Source: Paenibacillus tyrphae (GTDB taxonomy: Bacteria > Bacillota > Bacilli > Paenibacillales > NBRC-103111). From it: a stretch of DNA of 64,000 nt. The notes under the pieces are model-generated. The model was not told the origin of the DNA and searched no databases. It worked only from the letters and a program-made list of their open reading frames with translations. The translations under genes were made by a program, and so were the position numbers. The stretch is taken from the NCBI RefSeq assembly GCF_024158745.1, contig NZ_JAMZAW010000025.1:54954-118953 (forward strand). Direction: 5' to 3'. Below, in pieces: positions 21,856 through 30,977 of this stretch (position 1 is the first letter of the stretch; every line of letters starts with the position of its first letter).

Positions 21856-23616
21856 TCAAGCCGTCTCGATGGCCGTTTGCGGAAACTGCATATCGTACAA
21901 GGTCTTGTATCTGCCCGAACGCCGAAGCAAGGCTTCATGCGTGCCTGTTTCCACGACCTGTCCTTTCTCCAAAACCACAATCCGGTCCGCATGCTGAATC
22001 GTGGACAGGCGGTGCGCGATGACCAGGCAGGTGCGCCCGGGAAGCAGCCGGGAAAGCGCCTTTTGAATCAACTGCTCGGATTCCGTGTCGAGCGCCGCGG
22101 TCGCTTCATCCAAAATGATCAAGCGCGGATTTTTCAGCAGCGCCCGGGCAATCGACAGCCGCTGCTTCTGCCCGCCCGACAGCTTGACGCCCCTTTCCCC
22201 GATCAACGTATCGTATCCGCGGGGAAAAGCCTTGATAAACTCCTGCGCATTCGCCGCTCTCGCCGCCGCTTCGATCTCTTCGGGAGACGCGTCCGGCTTG
22301 CCGTAGGCGATATTGTCCCGGATGCTGCCGTTCAGCAGGATCACATCCTGGGATACGATGCCGATTTGCCGGCGAAGCGACTCAAGTGTGACTTCGTCCA
22401 GCGGATAACCGTCGATGAAGATCACCCCTTTCTGCACATCGTATAAACGGGCGATCAAATGGGCGACGGTCGATTTTCCCGAGCCGGACGAGCCGACCAG
22501 CGCCGTCACTTGGTTGGCGCGGATTCTCAAATGAAAATTTTGCAGAACCGGCACGTTCGCTTCATACGCGAAATCCACGTCATCGAAGAAAATATCCCCT
22601 TGGATCGCCGGCAAAGCGATCGCGTTGTCTTTGTTACGAATCTCCGGCACAGTCTTCAACACTTCGTGAATTCGTTCGTAGGCCGCGGCCGATTGTTGAA
22701 TTCGGCTCACCATGCGGCTGAAGGACCGAATCGGACCCTGCAATAGACGCAGGTAAGCGAGGAAAGCCACGATGTCGCCGACGGTAAGCCTTCCGCGCAT
22801 CGCCTGCCAAGCCCCGAACAGCAGCACGATGACCATTCCGATGGAATTCAGCACGTCGATGATCGGAGAGAACAAAGCCGACAGCCGTGAAGCCGCCACT
22901 GTAGCGTTCCGGTTCTGCTCGCTCCACCCGGCGAACCTCTGTGCCTCCTCGTGCTCGTTAGCGAAGGATTTGATCATGCGAATTCCGGACAACGTATCCT
23001 GAAGATGATTGCTCAGTTCCGCAGAGGACTGGCGTACCGTCCGATAAGCCGACTTGATGCGGCCGCTGAAAAACCGCGACGTATAGAACAGGAAGGGGAA
23101 CGTGCTCATCAGCAGAAGCGCCAGCTCCCAATCGACATAAAGTAAATAACCGCAAACCGCGATAAAGGTGAAAAAATCGGCCGCGATGGATAACGTATCG
23201 GCAGACACCAATTCCTGCAGCTGGTTGACATCGCCGGTGAGTCTGGTCATGAGATCGCCGGTACGATTGCGCTCGAAAAACTTCAAGTCCAGGCTCAAGG
23301 TATGCCGGTACAGCTTATTCCGCAGCCGTAGAATGGCCCTTTGGCTAACAAGCGTCATCATATAGCTGCTGCAAAAGCGAAAAGCTCCCAACAATAACGC
23401 AGCACCGAGAATGCAACCTCCCATCTCAAGCAGCGCATCGTATCGCCGGTTGGGTATGAGCTGATCGATGACGACTTTGGTGAATTGAGGAATCCAAAAC
23501 TCAAGAACGGAAATCCCGACAATCGCTGCGCCAGCAAGCGAGATCAATGGCCATTGCCCGCTCGCATGTGCAAGCAGCTCCTTGAACATTTCCGCAAACT
23601 GTTTTCGCCCCTTCAT
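21856..23616 (-). CDS. ABC exporter, fused membrane and ATPase domains
   Basis: A 586-residue half-transporter. Residues 1-310 form the six-helix exporter domain (LISLAGAAIVGISVLEFWIP; coupling region DLMTRLTGDVNQLQELVS). The ATPase domain has Walker A GSSGSGKST near 374, Q-loop IGIVSQDVILLNG, signature LSGGQKQRLSIARALL near 478, Walker B LIILDEATAALD near 497 and H-loop AHRLST. Such proteins (MsbA/BmrA type) work as homodimers exporting lipids or drugs. A MarR operator lies just upstream; the regulator gene is next on the same strand. Confidence 0.9.
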   Translation of the reverse strand: MKGRKQFAEMFKELLAHASGQWPLISLAGAAIVGISVLEFWIPQFTKVVIDQLIPNRRYDALLEMGGCILGAALLLGAFRFCSSYMMTLVSQRAILRLRNKLYRHTLSLDLKFFERNRTGDLMTRLTGDVNQLQELVSADTLSIAADFFTFIAVCGYLLYVDWELALLLMSTFPFLFYTSRFFSGRIKSAYRTVRQSSAELSNHLQDTLSGIRMIKSFANEHEEAQRFAGWSEQNRNATVAASRLSALFSPIIDVLNSIGMVIVLLFGAWQAMRGRLTVGDIVAFLAYLRLLQGPIRSFSRMVSRIQQSAAAYERIHEVLKTVPEIRNKDNAIALPAIQGDIFFDDVDFAYEANVPVLQNFHLRIRANQVTALVGSSGSGKSTVAHLIARLYDVQKGVIFIDGYPLDEVTLESLRRQIGIVSQDVILLNGSIRDNIAYGKPDASPEEIEAAARAANAQEFIKAFPRGYDTLIGERGVKLSGGQKQRLSIARALLKNPRLIILDEATAALDTESEQLIQKALSRLLPGRTCLVIAHRLSTIQHADRIVVLEKGQVVETGTHEALLRRSGRYKTLYDMQFPQTAIETA

Positions 23617-23642
23617 GGCATCACCCGAATTTCTCTTTCAAT

Positions 23643-23663
23643 ATAGTAAGACTATCTAACTAT
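23643..23663 (-). promoter_or_regulatory. MarR operator upstream of the ABC exporter
   Basis: ATAGTAAGACTATCTAACTAT differs at two positions from the perfect 21-bp palindrome upstream of the MarR gene. It lies 27-47 bases before the exporter start. Confidence 0.7.
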
Positions 23664-23677
23664 TATTCTAAAAAAAA

Positions 23678-24232
23678 TTATCTCCCTACGCCCACCTTTT
23701 TCTCGATGCTCTGATACAGCTTGCTCAGAATCTTCTCAAACACCTTGCGTTCCTCGGCATCCAAATCGTCGAGCAGCGAGGCGCAGGTCGACCAAAAGGT
23801 CGGCAGTACTTGGTTCACCAAGGCCCGGCCTTCCGGCGTAATGCGGACATGAATCATGCGGCGATCCTTGGCGCTTTGTTCGCGGGAAACCCAGCCGCGC
23901 TTTTCCAGCCAATCCAGTAGAGCCGTGACGGAAGCCCGGCGGATTCCAAGCCGGTCTGCGATGGCGGAAGGCGTAATAAGCTCTCTGCCTTCATGCAGCA
24001 TAAGCAGCAATAACATATCCAGCTTGCTCTCGGTAATGCCAAAAGGAGCTAAATCGACGTCCATCACGTCGAGGATGTTGTCGCTAAGCCACAGCATGAC
24101 CAATCCCATGCGAATCGATTTGCGGTCCGCATCTTGAGCTGTCGTTTTGTCCATAAGCTCCAAATAAGGGTCGATGCCCAGCGCAGGCAGCTGTTGATCC
24201 GCTGTACATTCATTCGCCGTTTTTCTTTCCAT
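23678..24232 (-). CDS. MarR-family regulator
   Basis: A 184-residue protein from ATG 24232 (AAAGGTGAGG upstream; a GTG at 24247 overlaps that site). The winged-helix core is ITPSAIADRLGIRRASVTAL followed by LLDWLEKRGWVSREQSAKDR and the wing RMIHVRITPEGRALV. The N-terminal 35 residues are an unusual extension for the family. It probably represses itself and the ABC-MFS efflux operon downstream through the two ATAGTTAGAT-type palindromes. Confidence 0.85.
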   Translation of the reverse strand: MERKTANECTADQQLPALGIDPYLELMDKTTAQDADRKSIRMGLVMLWLSDNILDVMDVDLAPFGITESKLDMLLLLMLHEGRELITPSAIADRLGIRRASVTALLDWLEKRGWVSREQSAKDRRMIHVRITPEGRALVNQVLPTFWSTCASLLDDLDAEERKVFEKILSKLYQSIEKKVGVGR

Positions 24233-24260
24233 GCCCTCACCTTTCACCGTTGCTTTCCAA

Positions 24261-24281
24261 ATAGTTAGATTATCTAACTAT
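24261..24281 (-). promoter_or_regulatory. MarR operator upstream of its own gene
   Basis: ATAGTTAGAT-T-ATCTAACTAT is a perfect 21-bp palindrome 29-49 bases before the marR start. Confidence 0.8.
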
Positions 24282-24391
24282 GACTATAGCTTATTTTGCA
24301 CGGTACTGCAAGCCTTAATCTTCGGGCCATGTCACTGCGGCGTTGTTCGCCGTCGTCTTTACGCGCCGGGAAGTCGGGGCGCATGGCCCCG

Positions 24392-25150
24392 CTAAGACGT
24401 ATATTCGTGAACGAGCTGCCGCAGCGCCTGCTTCGCATCGCCATGGAAGCTTCCCCCATGATAGCAAATAAGCCGCTCCACGTCGTAATCAAGCAATCGC
24501 CGCACGGAACGGACGGCCTCCTCCAAATCTAACGTGAATTGCGGATTCGCAATGTCCAGCTTCCCCTGCTCGATGACGACGGCGTCCCCGGCGATCAGCG
24601 TCCGGCTCGCGGGAAGATACAGCGAAATATGCCCGGGCATATGACCGGGCGTATGCACGATCTCGATCCCGCCGCACCATGGCAGCCGCTCCCGATCGGC
24701 GACCGTCCGATCGACGGCAGCCGGCTCGATCGACTGCAGGAAGCGAATAAACTGCTCCGCTTGCGGCTTCGCTTCTTCCGGCAAGACGTCGAGCGTCGAT
24801 TCGGCCTGCTCCAGCCTGAGCGACTTCTTCGTCCCTGCAATATAGGGCGCTTCCACCTCGTGGGCGATAATCTCGATCCGCGGAAAAGCCCGCTTCAACG
24901 CGGCCAGCGGACCCATATGGTCCATATCGTGATGTGTCACAATCAGCTTGGTGATCGAAGCGAGCCGCAAGCCGCAGCGGATGACCGCTTGTTCAAGAAG
25001 AGGCACAAAATCCGGATACCCGCAGTCGACGAGAATGACATCTTCTTCGTCTTGAAGCAGCACCGGGGTAATCGTTTGCTTTTGTCCGCCGTATTCAAAC
25101 TCGATATCGAGCAAATGACAATGGTTCATACCTACCTCCAGATTCAGCAT
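24392..25150 (-). CDS. MBL-fold metallo-hydrolase
   Basis: A 252-residue protein. Metal ligands: T-H-H-D-M-D-H-M near residue 70, H near 150 (V-H-T-P-G-H-M-P-G-H), D near 170 (LIAGDAVV) and H near 230 (YHGGSFHGD). The motif order is that of glyoxalase II/beta-lactamase-like hydrolases with two zinc ions. Two starts are plausible: ATG 25150 after AAAGGAGA, or ATG 25129 after GGAGGT. The physiological substrate is unknown. Monocistronic. Confidence 0.85.
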   Translation of the reverse strand: MLNLEVGMNHCHLLDIEFEYGGQKQTITPVLLQDEEDVILVDCGYPDFVPLLEQAVIRCGLRLASITKLIVTHHDMDHMGPLAALKRAFPRIEIIAHEVEAPYIAGTKKSLRLEQAESTLDVLPEEAKPQAEQFIRFLQSIEPAAVDRTVADRERLPWCGGIEIVHTPGHMPGHISLYLPASRTLIAGDAVVIEQGKLDIANPQFTLDLEEAVRSVRRLLDYDVERLICYHGGSFHGDAKQALRQLVHEYTS

Positions 25151-25383
25151 TTTTGCGTTCTCCTTTGGCCGACAACGCAGGTTTATCTTACCAGATCGTC
25201 CTTTTCGTTGTCACTTCTTCTTGTCGTCACGGCAATATAAATCCCCCGATAACCCAGTCATATCACATTAATTCATTTTAGGAAACTATATGAAATTAAT
25301 ATCACTACTTCCCTAAATGAAGTTTATGTATATATAATATCGCTGTAGAGTCAGTCACTTTTTTCACAAGTAAGGAGGTACTT
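25151..25383. other. Intergenic region with a wide inverted repeat
   Basis: TTCATTTTAGGAA (about 25271-25283) and TTCCCTAAATGAA (about 25310-25322) are near-complementary arms flanking about 26 bases, upstream of the lipoprotein gene. TATATAATATCG nearby could be a -10. A regulator-binding site is possible. No gene. Confidence 0.4.
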
Positions 25384-25385
25384 CT

Positions 25386-25436
25386 ATGAGCTGTAATGCT
25401 CCATCGATTACAGTCTCATCCGCTGCGGCTGCTTGA
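25386..25436 (+). CDS. Possible leader peptide of 16 residues
   Basis: ATGAGCTGTAATGCTCC reads M-S-C-N-A-P-S-I-T-V-S-S and four alanines, then TGA, with an ideal site AAGGAGGTACTTCT before it. It overlaps a hairpin (TGTAAT/ATTACA) and ends 47 bases before the lipoprotein gene. It may be a translated leader or chance. Confidence 0.3.
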   Translation: MSCNAPSITVSSAAAA

Positions 25437-25483
25437 TTCGCGATTCACCGTTACACATCAATTTATGATTTGGAGGAAATATC

Positions 25484-26107
25484 ATGTTAGCACCAAAAAA
25501 ATCAATTCCATCGATCGCAGGTATGGCGATCATCCTCGGGACCGTGCTGCTGACGGCGGCGTGCGGGAACATTTCGAAACCGGCCGATTATGAAGCGAAA
25601 GCCGCCGAAACGCCGGCCAAAAAAGACATTCAGCTGTTGAAGGATCTCCCTCAGCCGGCTTCGATGACGATCGACCCGTCGTTGGATGCCAAAGAAGCTA
25701 CGGCGATGGTGCAAACCGCTCAGCGCTTCTACGCGTTCTGGAACACCGGCAATGAGGAGTTCCTTTCGCAAGCGGTCGCATCCGGCTTTACCGACAACTC
25801 GCTGCCCAAGGGACGGCCTCAAGGGCCGGATGGCTTGTCCTTCGCCTCCCGCAATTTTCGTAAAGCCGTTCCCGACTTGCAGTGCAAAATTGAAGATTTA
25901 TTGGTCGTCGGAGACAAAGTAACCGCCCGTCTTTCCTTCACCGGCACGCATAAAGGCGAGTTCTTGGGCAAAACCCCGACCGGCAAGCCTATTCAGTTCA
26001 TGGCGATCGATGTGCTGCGCATCAAGGACGGGAAGCTCGTTGAAGATTGGCACTTGGAAGACAATTTAACGCTCATGCAGCAGCTTGGCGTCGTGCCCGA
26101 AAATTAA
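25484..26107 (+). CDS. SnoaL-like/ester cyclase lipoprotein
   Basis: A 207-residue protein, ATG after TGGAGGAAATATC. Lipobox L-L-T-A-A-C at residues 22-27 makes it a membrane-anchored lipoprotein. Residues 70-200 form a SnoaL-like domain (AQRFYAFWNTGNEEFLSQAV, G-P-D-G-L-S-F-A-S-R-N-F, GKPIQFMAIDVLRIKDGKLV, EDWHLEDNLTLMQQLGVV), the pattern of the predicted ester cyclases. The catalytic role in the cell envelope is not known. Monocistronic with a bidirectional terminator. Confidence 0.8.
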   Translation: MLAPKKSIPSIAGMAIILGTVLLTAACGNISKPADYEAKAAETPAKKDIQLLKDLPQPASMTIDPSLDAKEATAMVQTAQRFYAFWNTGNEEFLSQAVASGFTDNSLPKGRPQGPDGLSFASRNFRKAVPDLQCKIEDLLVVGDKVTARLSFTGTHKGEFLGKTPTGKPIQFMAIDVLRIKDGKLVEDWHLEDNLTLMQQLGVVPEN

Positions 26108-26112
26108 TGCAA

Positions 26113-26161
26113 AAAGACTGGGAAATCCGCCGGCGGTAAGCCGAGGGATTTCCCAGTCTTT
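26113..26161. terminator. Bidirectional terminator
   Basis: AAAGACTGGGAAATCC and GGATTTCCCAGTCTTT are a perfect 16-bp stem between the lipoprotein gene (plus) and the large kinase gene (minus). Confidence 0.9.
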
Positions 26162-26177
26162 ATAAGTTCGAACCGAC

Positions 26178-29100
26178 TCAATCGAGCAATTGAAGCTCCT
26201 TCGCTTGCGCGATCGCTTTGGTTCGCCGGTTGACCTTGAGCTTCGTGAAAATATTTTTCACATGAACCTTCACCGTACCGACCGCCACAACTAACTGCTC
26301 CGCAATCTCTTTATTCGATAATCCCGTAGCCAGTAAAGCGAGCACTTCCATCTCGCGCTCCGTAAGAGGTTCCTCCATCGCGTTCGGCGTTCTTGGACTC
26401 TCCTTCCCATTCTCCGGCTCGCTGTCGAATTGACCCAGCGACCGCAGCAGCTCGCAAATATATAAGCTTTGCGCGGCCATGGCATGAAAGATGCTGATCC
26501 GTTCCGGGGAAAACACGCCTGCCACAAGCGTATTTTCAAGATAAAGCACCCCAATCGACGCTCCGTGAACGGTCACCGGCATGCATAATGCGGATTTGGG
26601 CCGATGCTTCAGCAGGTACGGATTGTGCAGCAGCCAGCTGTCCTCCGTCCCGGTATAATGGACCGATTCCTTCGTTCTGGAGACATAACGCGCAATACCG
26701 CCGGGCAATAGCTCGTTATCCTCCAACGGTGTAAGCGTACCGTAGATGTTCACTTCGTCATCCGCATAGACCCGGACATACAGCTCGCCGTGCGATTCCG
26801 TAAGCAGCGTGCCTTTTTGCGCTCCGGCATATTTCATCAAGGTGCTCATAATTTCCACCAGGACAGCGTCCAAATCCATCTTATCCGCGATAGCCTGTGT
26901 CGCTTTGAGAATGGCGACCAGATCCATACGCTCCGCGGCCTGAGCCTCCTGGCGGATGCCGAAGCCACGCGGTGCAGCATCCGCTGCCGTAGGACTGCTG
27001 AAGAACGGCTGCTCGTCGGACAGTAAGCTTTTGGCCTTCCCGGCGCCGCGCAGCGCGTGAAGCCGCTCCTCCAATGACTGAGCCTTTACACGGATTCCCC
27101 ATTGCTTATAGCCTTCCACGGCAGCCTGCCAATAAAAGCAGGCGATCTTCGCTCTTCCCCGACTCGCGTAATAATTGGCAGCCAATTCATAGGCTACGCT
27201 CTCCATTTGGATATTCCCCTGCTCCTTGGCTTCCCGAATCGCTTTGTCATACATCGCCTCGGCTGCCGCGTAACGTTTTGCGACTTTGGCCCATTCCGCT
27301 TCAATTAGACATAGCTTCGACAAGAAATTGTCCGGACTCCATCCTACCCAGGTTTTAAATCGGCGGACAATTCGTTTCACACGTTTCACCCTGTTGTTCC
27401 CGCTTCGCGGCATACCGGGATCGGACAGCAGCGCAAGCGCCTCATAGAACAAACATTCCGGCAGATGAGGCAGATGGGTGGCGTACGCGGCGAATTTCTC
27501 TGCTTGCTGCGCCCACTGCGCGGCTTCGTCGAACTTGCCGTTGAAGTAGCATAATTGCGTCTTGTACGTATTGTATTGAAACAAAGTCGTCGAGAAGGTC
27601 TCCTCGGAATAAATGTGCTTCAAGAACCGTTCTTCTTCAAAATCCTTATCGTTAAACGAACAGGGCCCTGCCGTTTCCCCTTGCAGCGCCAATATAAATT
27701 GCCGGTACAGGTGAAAATTTTGCAGCACAAACTCATCCTTCGTTTCCGCCAGCACGGCCAAATATTCGGTAATCTTCTTGGACAACTCGTCTAGCGGAGC
27801 TCTCGTATACAAGGAATTGATATGCGCGCCCATCGAATAGCTCGAATACACGTAATCGCCCGACTCCATGCCGAATCGGAGCGCTTTTTCCAAATATACG
27901 TCTCCTTCGTCCGCGTTCCCTACGAACTGGCAGAGCACCCCTCCGAAAATCATATGCGTGATCCCTTTAATCGAAGTCACATTGTAGCGCTCGGACAACT
28001 CCAGACCGACCTTGGCCATCTCGTAGCCTTTCTCATACCTCCCTAGCGCAATTCCCAAAAACATACCGTACATCGAGTAAATGGCGCCGGAAACAGCGGT
28101 ATTCCCGTACTTCAACAACAATCGTATCGCTTGGCATAGGAGCAGAAAAAACACGTTTTTATTGGTAAAAAAAGTAGAAGCCATGATCGCAAAAATCATA
28201 TGGATCGCAGCCACTCGGTCTTTATCCGTCATTTCCGGCAGGAAAGCAAGCCGTTTATCGTGGCGCCGGAGCCATAGCTCCACCCGCAAAAGCTCCGAAA
28301 AAACGGCGGCCTTCGAAGGGACGGGCGCGATGTCGATCCGGAACTCTTTCAAGCCCTGCAAGCCGAGAACCGTAGCTTCTTGATATTTGCCCAAGTTAAT
28401 GCACTGCGTGATCCGAATCATCCATACTCTGGCCCGTTCGATGGGATTGCGCGTTTGAAGCAGCAGCTGGCCGACCAACCGTTCCGTATCCTCATGGTTC
28501 CCGCACAAATATTCGCATTCAGCCCGCTCCACATGCAGCTCGAAGCACAACGCATAATGCCGGTCCCAATCCCCGGCACCGAGCAAGGCTGCCCCTTTTC
28601 TAAAGAAAATCAACGCAATATCAAAGGCTGTGGACGCCTTGGCCCGTTTCCCGGCAACGAGATTCATCTCCATCAACTGAACCGCTTCTTGCCGGTCTTC
28701 GATGACACCCGAACCGATATTGAGATGGTGGACAGCCGTGAAAAAATCTTCGGACTGCTCGCCGTCCAGTTCTCTCAACCATCTGCCGATCGAAAGATGC
28801 GTACGCTGCCGCGTTTCGTCATCCATCCGGTTGTATAACATTTTCTGGAAGTTATCGTGCAGAAACCGATAGCGGTCCGGACTTGACGACGCAATTAAGC
28901 CTTCATCGAGAGCCGAAGATAACACCGAACCAACGGTCTCCACCGGCCGCCCCGAAACTTTCGCAATAAAAGAAGCGTGAAACTCGCTGCCCGTGCATGC
29001 CGCAATCCGCAGCAGCTCTTGAGCCTCGCCGGAGATCCGAAGCAGCTTATGCTCCATCAGCTCATGAACCGTAAAGAACGGCTGCCGTTCGATAATTTGC

Positions 29101-30827
29101 CCCAAGCTCCAGTGCCAGCGCCTGTCCTCTTGGCTGTAGCTCAAGAGCCTGTCATCTTGAAAACGTTGGAACATTTGTTTGAGGTGAAACGGATTGCCTT
29201 CGGACTCGTGATACAGCACTTCGGTGAGAGGCATGGCTTCATCGGTATCGCAGTTTAGCGCGTCCATCACAATCGGATTCATTTGTTCCAAGGTCAACGC
29301 GCGCAGAGGGATATGGCGGACCGCGACCTCTTCGGTAACGCTTCCGTCCTCCTCATACCCTGGAAGCTTCTTCGGCCCCGGGTCTGCGTCGCGATAAGCG
29401 CCGACAAACATCAAGTACTGGCTTTCCGGGTCGCACAGAAGCGAATGAATCAACTGCAGCGACGAGGTATCGGCCCACTGCAGGTCGTCAATAAACAGGA
29501 CAAGCGGATGCTCTTTCGAGGCCAGAGCTTGAACGAATTTGCGAAATGCATAAATAAACCGCTTTTTGGCTTCATCCGGGGGCAGCTCTTCGGCGGCTGC
29601 GAAATCGCCAATCAGCAGCTTGACTTCGGGAATGATCGCGGCAATGATCGCTTCGTTTGAGCTTAAAGCGTCGCGAAGCTTGCTTCGCCATGCTTCGACC
29701 CGATCCGAGCTTTCTCCCAGCAGATGGCGCAGCAGCCCGCGGAAAGCATGAATAATCGGGTAATACGGGCTTTCCTTGGAAATTTGCTCGAACTTCCCCG
29801 TGATATAGAACGTCTCACGCAAGTGCGTTTTCTGCCGGAGAAACACTTCTTCCAACAGACTCGTTTTTCCAATTCCCGCCGGACCCGAGACATACACAAT
29901 TTCCGTCGAGCCGAAGCAGGTCGATTGGAAAGCTTGGGACAGCAGCGAAATCTCGTCTTCCCTGCCGTAAAGCACGTCTTTCATCCTAAACGGCTCGTAC
30001 ATCTCTCCGATTTTGTTCAGATCGGCGATTAAAGCATCGCAATGAGGATAGCGGTTTTCTGCGTTTTTTTCCAGCAGCTTCATCACGATAGCAATAACCG
30101 TCGAATCCACGGTCTGACTCGGATGGATGAGCGGCAGCGGCGCTTGCGCCAAATGGGCGTGAATCCACTCCAGCGGCTCTGCAGCCTTATACGGCAATTG
30201 CCCCGTCAGCATCTCGTAAAATAGGACCCCTAACGCGTACAGATCGCTTCGTTCGTCAACCTGCGCCTGCATTCTGCCGGTATGCTCAGGGGAAATGTAC
30301 GGAAGCCGGTCGATGAAAACGTGCAAGTCATCTGGACGAAGCGGATTGTCCATGACCATGTGTTGAGCGTGGCCTAAGCCGGTCAGAGACAGGTCCAGCG
30401 TATCCGGATGAATCAAGATATGGTCCGGCCGCAAATCCAGATGAAGAATCTGCCGGCGATGAAGCTCCTTGACGATGGCGGCGATTGCGCCGGCCAGTTG
30501 AACAAAGGTACCTTGATCGAGGCCGCTGCTCCTGCTCAAGTACTCCCTTAAGGAGATTCTCCCGTCGTCCGCGAGCACCAGAGCGAGCGAGCTCCCGAAT
30601 GTACGCAAAGTAATCGGCTTCACGATACCGTCCAGTTGTAAACTTTCGGTGATCTCGAATTCATGACGAAGAAAGCCTTTCTCGGCTGCACCGCCTTCTT
30701 CGCTTTTGGCCGTTCGGATAAGTACAGGGTTCAATGGATCGTAATCTACTAGAATCCCCCGGTACAGCCTCATGCGACTGTCTTCACTCACTATGTCCAT
30801 CACTTGGAATTCCAGATTAGGATTCAT
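26178..30827 (-). CDS. Giant Ser/Thr kinase-AAA ATPase-GAF-LuxR regulator
   Basis: A 1549-residue protein. Residues 1-270: protein kinase-like domain (catalytic loop HLDLRPDHILI near 126, then L-G-L-G-H in place of DFG, and YISPEHTGRMQ as APE-like segment). Residues 290-480: AAA/STAND ATPase with Walker A GPAGIGKTSL near 313 and Walker B LVLFIDDLQWAD near 438. Residues 650-1270: TPR-like helices. Residues about 1330-1480: GAF domain. Residues 1487-1549: LuxR-type HTH (LTEREMEVLALLATGLSNKE, IAEQLVVAVGTVKVHVKNIF). The HRD motif is HLD and DFG is GLG, so kinase activity is doubtful. The layout is like PknK/LAL-type sensors fused to GAF histidine-kinase relatives, but with a DNA-binding output. 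Single-gene transcript; ligand unknown. Confidence 0.9.
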   Translation of the reverse strand: MNPNLEFQVMDIVSEDSRMRLYRGILVDYDPLNPVLIRTAKSEEGGAAEKGFLRHEFEITESLQLDGIVKPITLRTFGSSLALVLADDGRISLREYLSRSSGLDQGTFVQLAGAIAAIVKELHRRQILHLDLRPDHILIHPDTLDLSLTGLGHAQHMVMDNPLRPDDLHVFIDRLPYISPEHTGRMQAQVDERSDLYALGVLFYEMLTGQLPYKAAEPLEWIHAHLAQAPLPLIHPSQTVDSTVIAIVMKLLEKNAENRYPHCDALIADLNKIGEMYEPFRMKDVLYGREDEISLLSQAFQSTCFGSTEIVYVSGPAGIGKTSLLEEVFLRQKTHLRETFYITGKFEQISKESPYYPIIHAFRGLLRHLLGESSDRVEAWRSKLRDALSSNEAIIAAIIPEVKLLIGDFAAAEELPPDEAKKRFIYAFRKFVQALASKEHPLVLFIDDLQWADTSSLQLIHSLLCDPESQYLMFVGAYRDADPGPKKLPGYEEDGSVTEEVAVRHIPLRALTLEQMNPIVMDALNCDTDEAMPLTEVLYHESEGNPFHLKQMFQRFQDDRLLSYSQEDRRWHWSLGQIIERQPFFTVHELMEHKLLRISGEAQELLRIAACTGSEFHASFIAKVSGRPVETVGSVLSSALDEGLIASSSPDRYRFLHDNFQKMLYNRMDDETRQRTHLSIGRWLRELDGEQSEDFFTAVHHLNIGSGVIEDRQEAVQLMEMNLVAGKRAKASTAFDIALIFFRKGAALLGAGDWDRHYALCFELHVERAECEYLCGNHEDTERLVGQLLLQTRNPIERARVWMIRITQCINLGKYQEATVLGLQGLKEFRIDIAPVPSKAAVFSELLRVELWLRRHDKRLAFLPEMTDKDRVAAIHMIFAIMASTFFTNKNVFFLLLCQAIRLLLKYGNTAVSGAIYSMYGMFLGIALGRYEKGYEMAKVGLELSERYNVTSIKGITHMIFGGVLCQFVGNADEGDVYLEKALRFGMESGDYVYSSYSMGAHINSLYTRAPLDELSKKITEYLAVLAETKDEFVLQNFHLYRQFILALQGETAGPCSFNDKDFEEERFLKHIYSEETFSTTLFQYNTYKTQLCYFNGKFDEAAQWAQQAEKFAAYATHLPHLPECLFYEALALLSDPGMPRSGNNRVKRVKRIVRRFKTWVGWSPDNFLSKLCLIEAEWAKVAKRYAAAEAMYDKAIREAKEQGNIQMESVAYELAANYYASRGRAKIACFYWQAAVEGYKQWGIRVKAQSLEERLHALRGAGKAKSLLSDEQPFFSSPTAADAAPRGFGIRQEAQAAERMDLVAILKATQAIADKMDLDAVLVEIMSTLMKYAGAQKGTLLTESHGELYVRVYADDEVNIYGTLTPLEDNELLPGGIARYVSRTKESVHYTGTEDSWLLHNPYLLKHRPKSALCMPVTVHGASIGVLYLENTLVAGVFSPERISIFHAMAAQSLYICELLRSLGQFDSEPENGKESPRTPNAMEEPLTEREMEVLALLATGLSNKEIAEQLVVAVGTVKVHVKNIFTKLKVNRRTKAIAQAKELQLLD

Positions 30828-30945
30828 GTCCTACACCCCTAGCGTACTCCTTGATAAACCTTATTTTAGAAACCTCCACAGAAGCAAGTCAACCCCTCGT
30901 TTGCCGAAAGGCAGGGGGAAGGGCGCGTTTTCCAAACGCATAAAA

Positions 30946-30967
30946 AGACGGGCCCGTCGGCCCGTCT
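30946..30967 (-). terminator. Terminator of the surface-protein gene
   Basis: AGACGGGCC and GGCCCGTCT pair perfectly with a 4-base loop, followed on the minus strand by TTTTTATG. Confidence 0.9.
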
Positions 30968-30977
30968 CTTCATCTGC

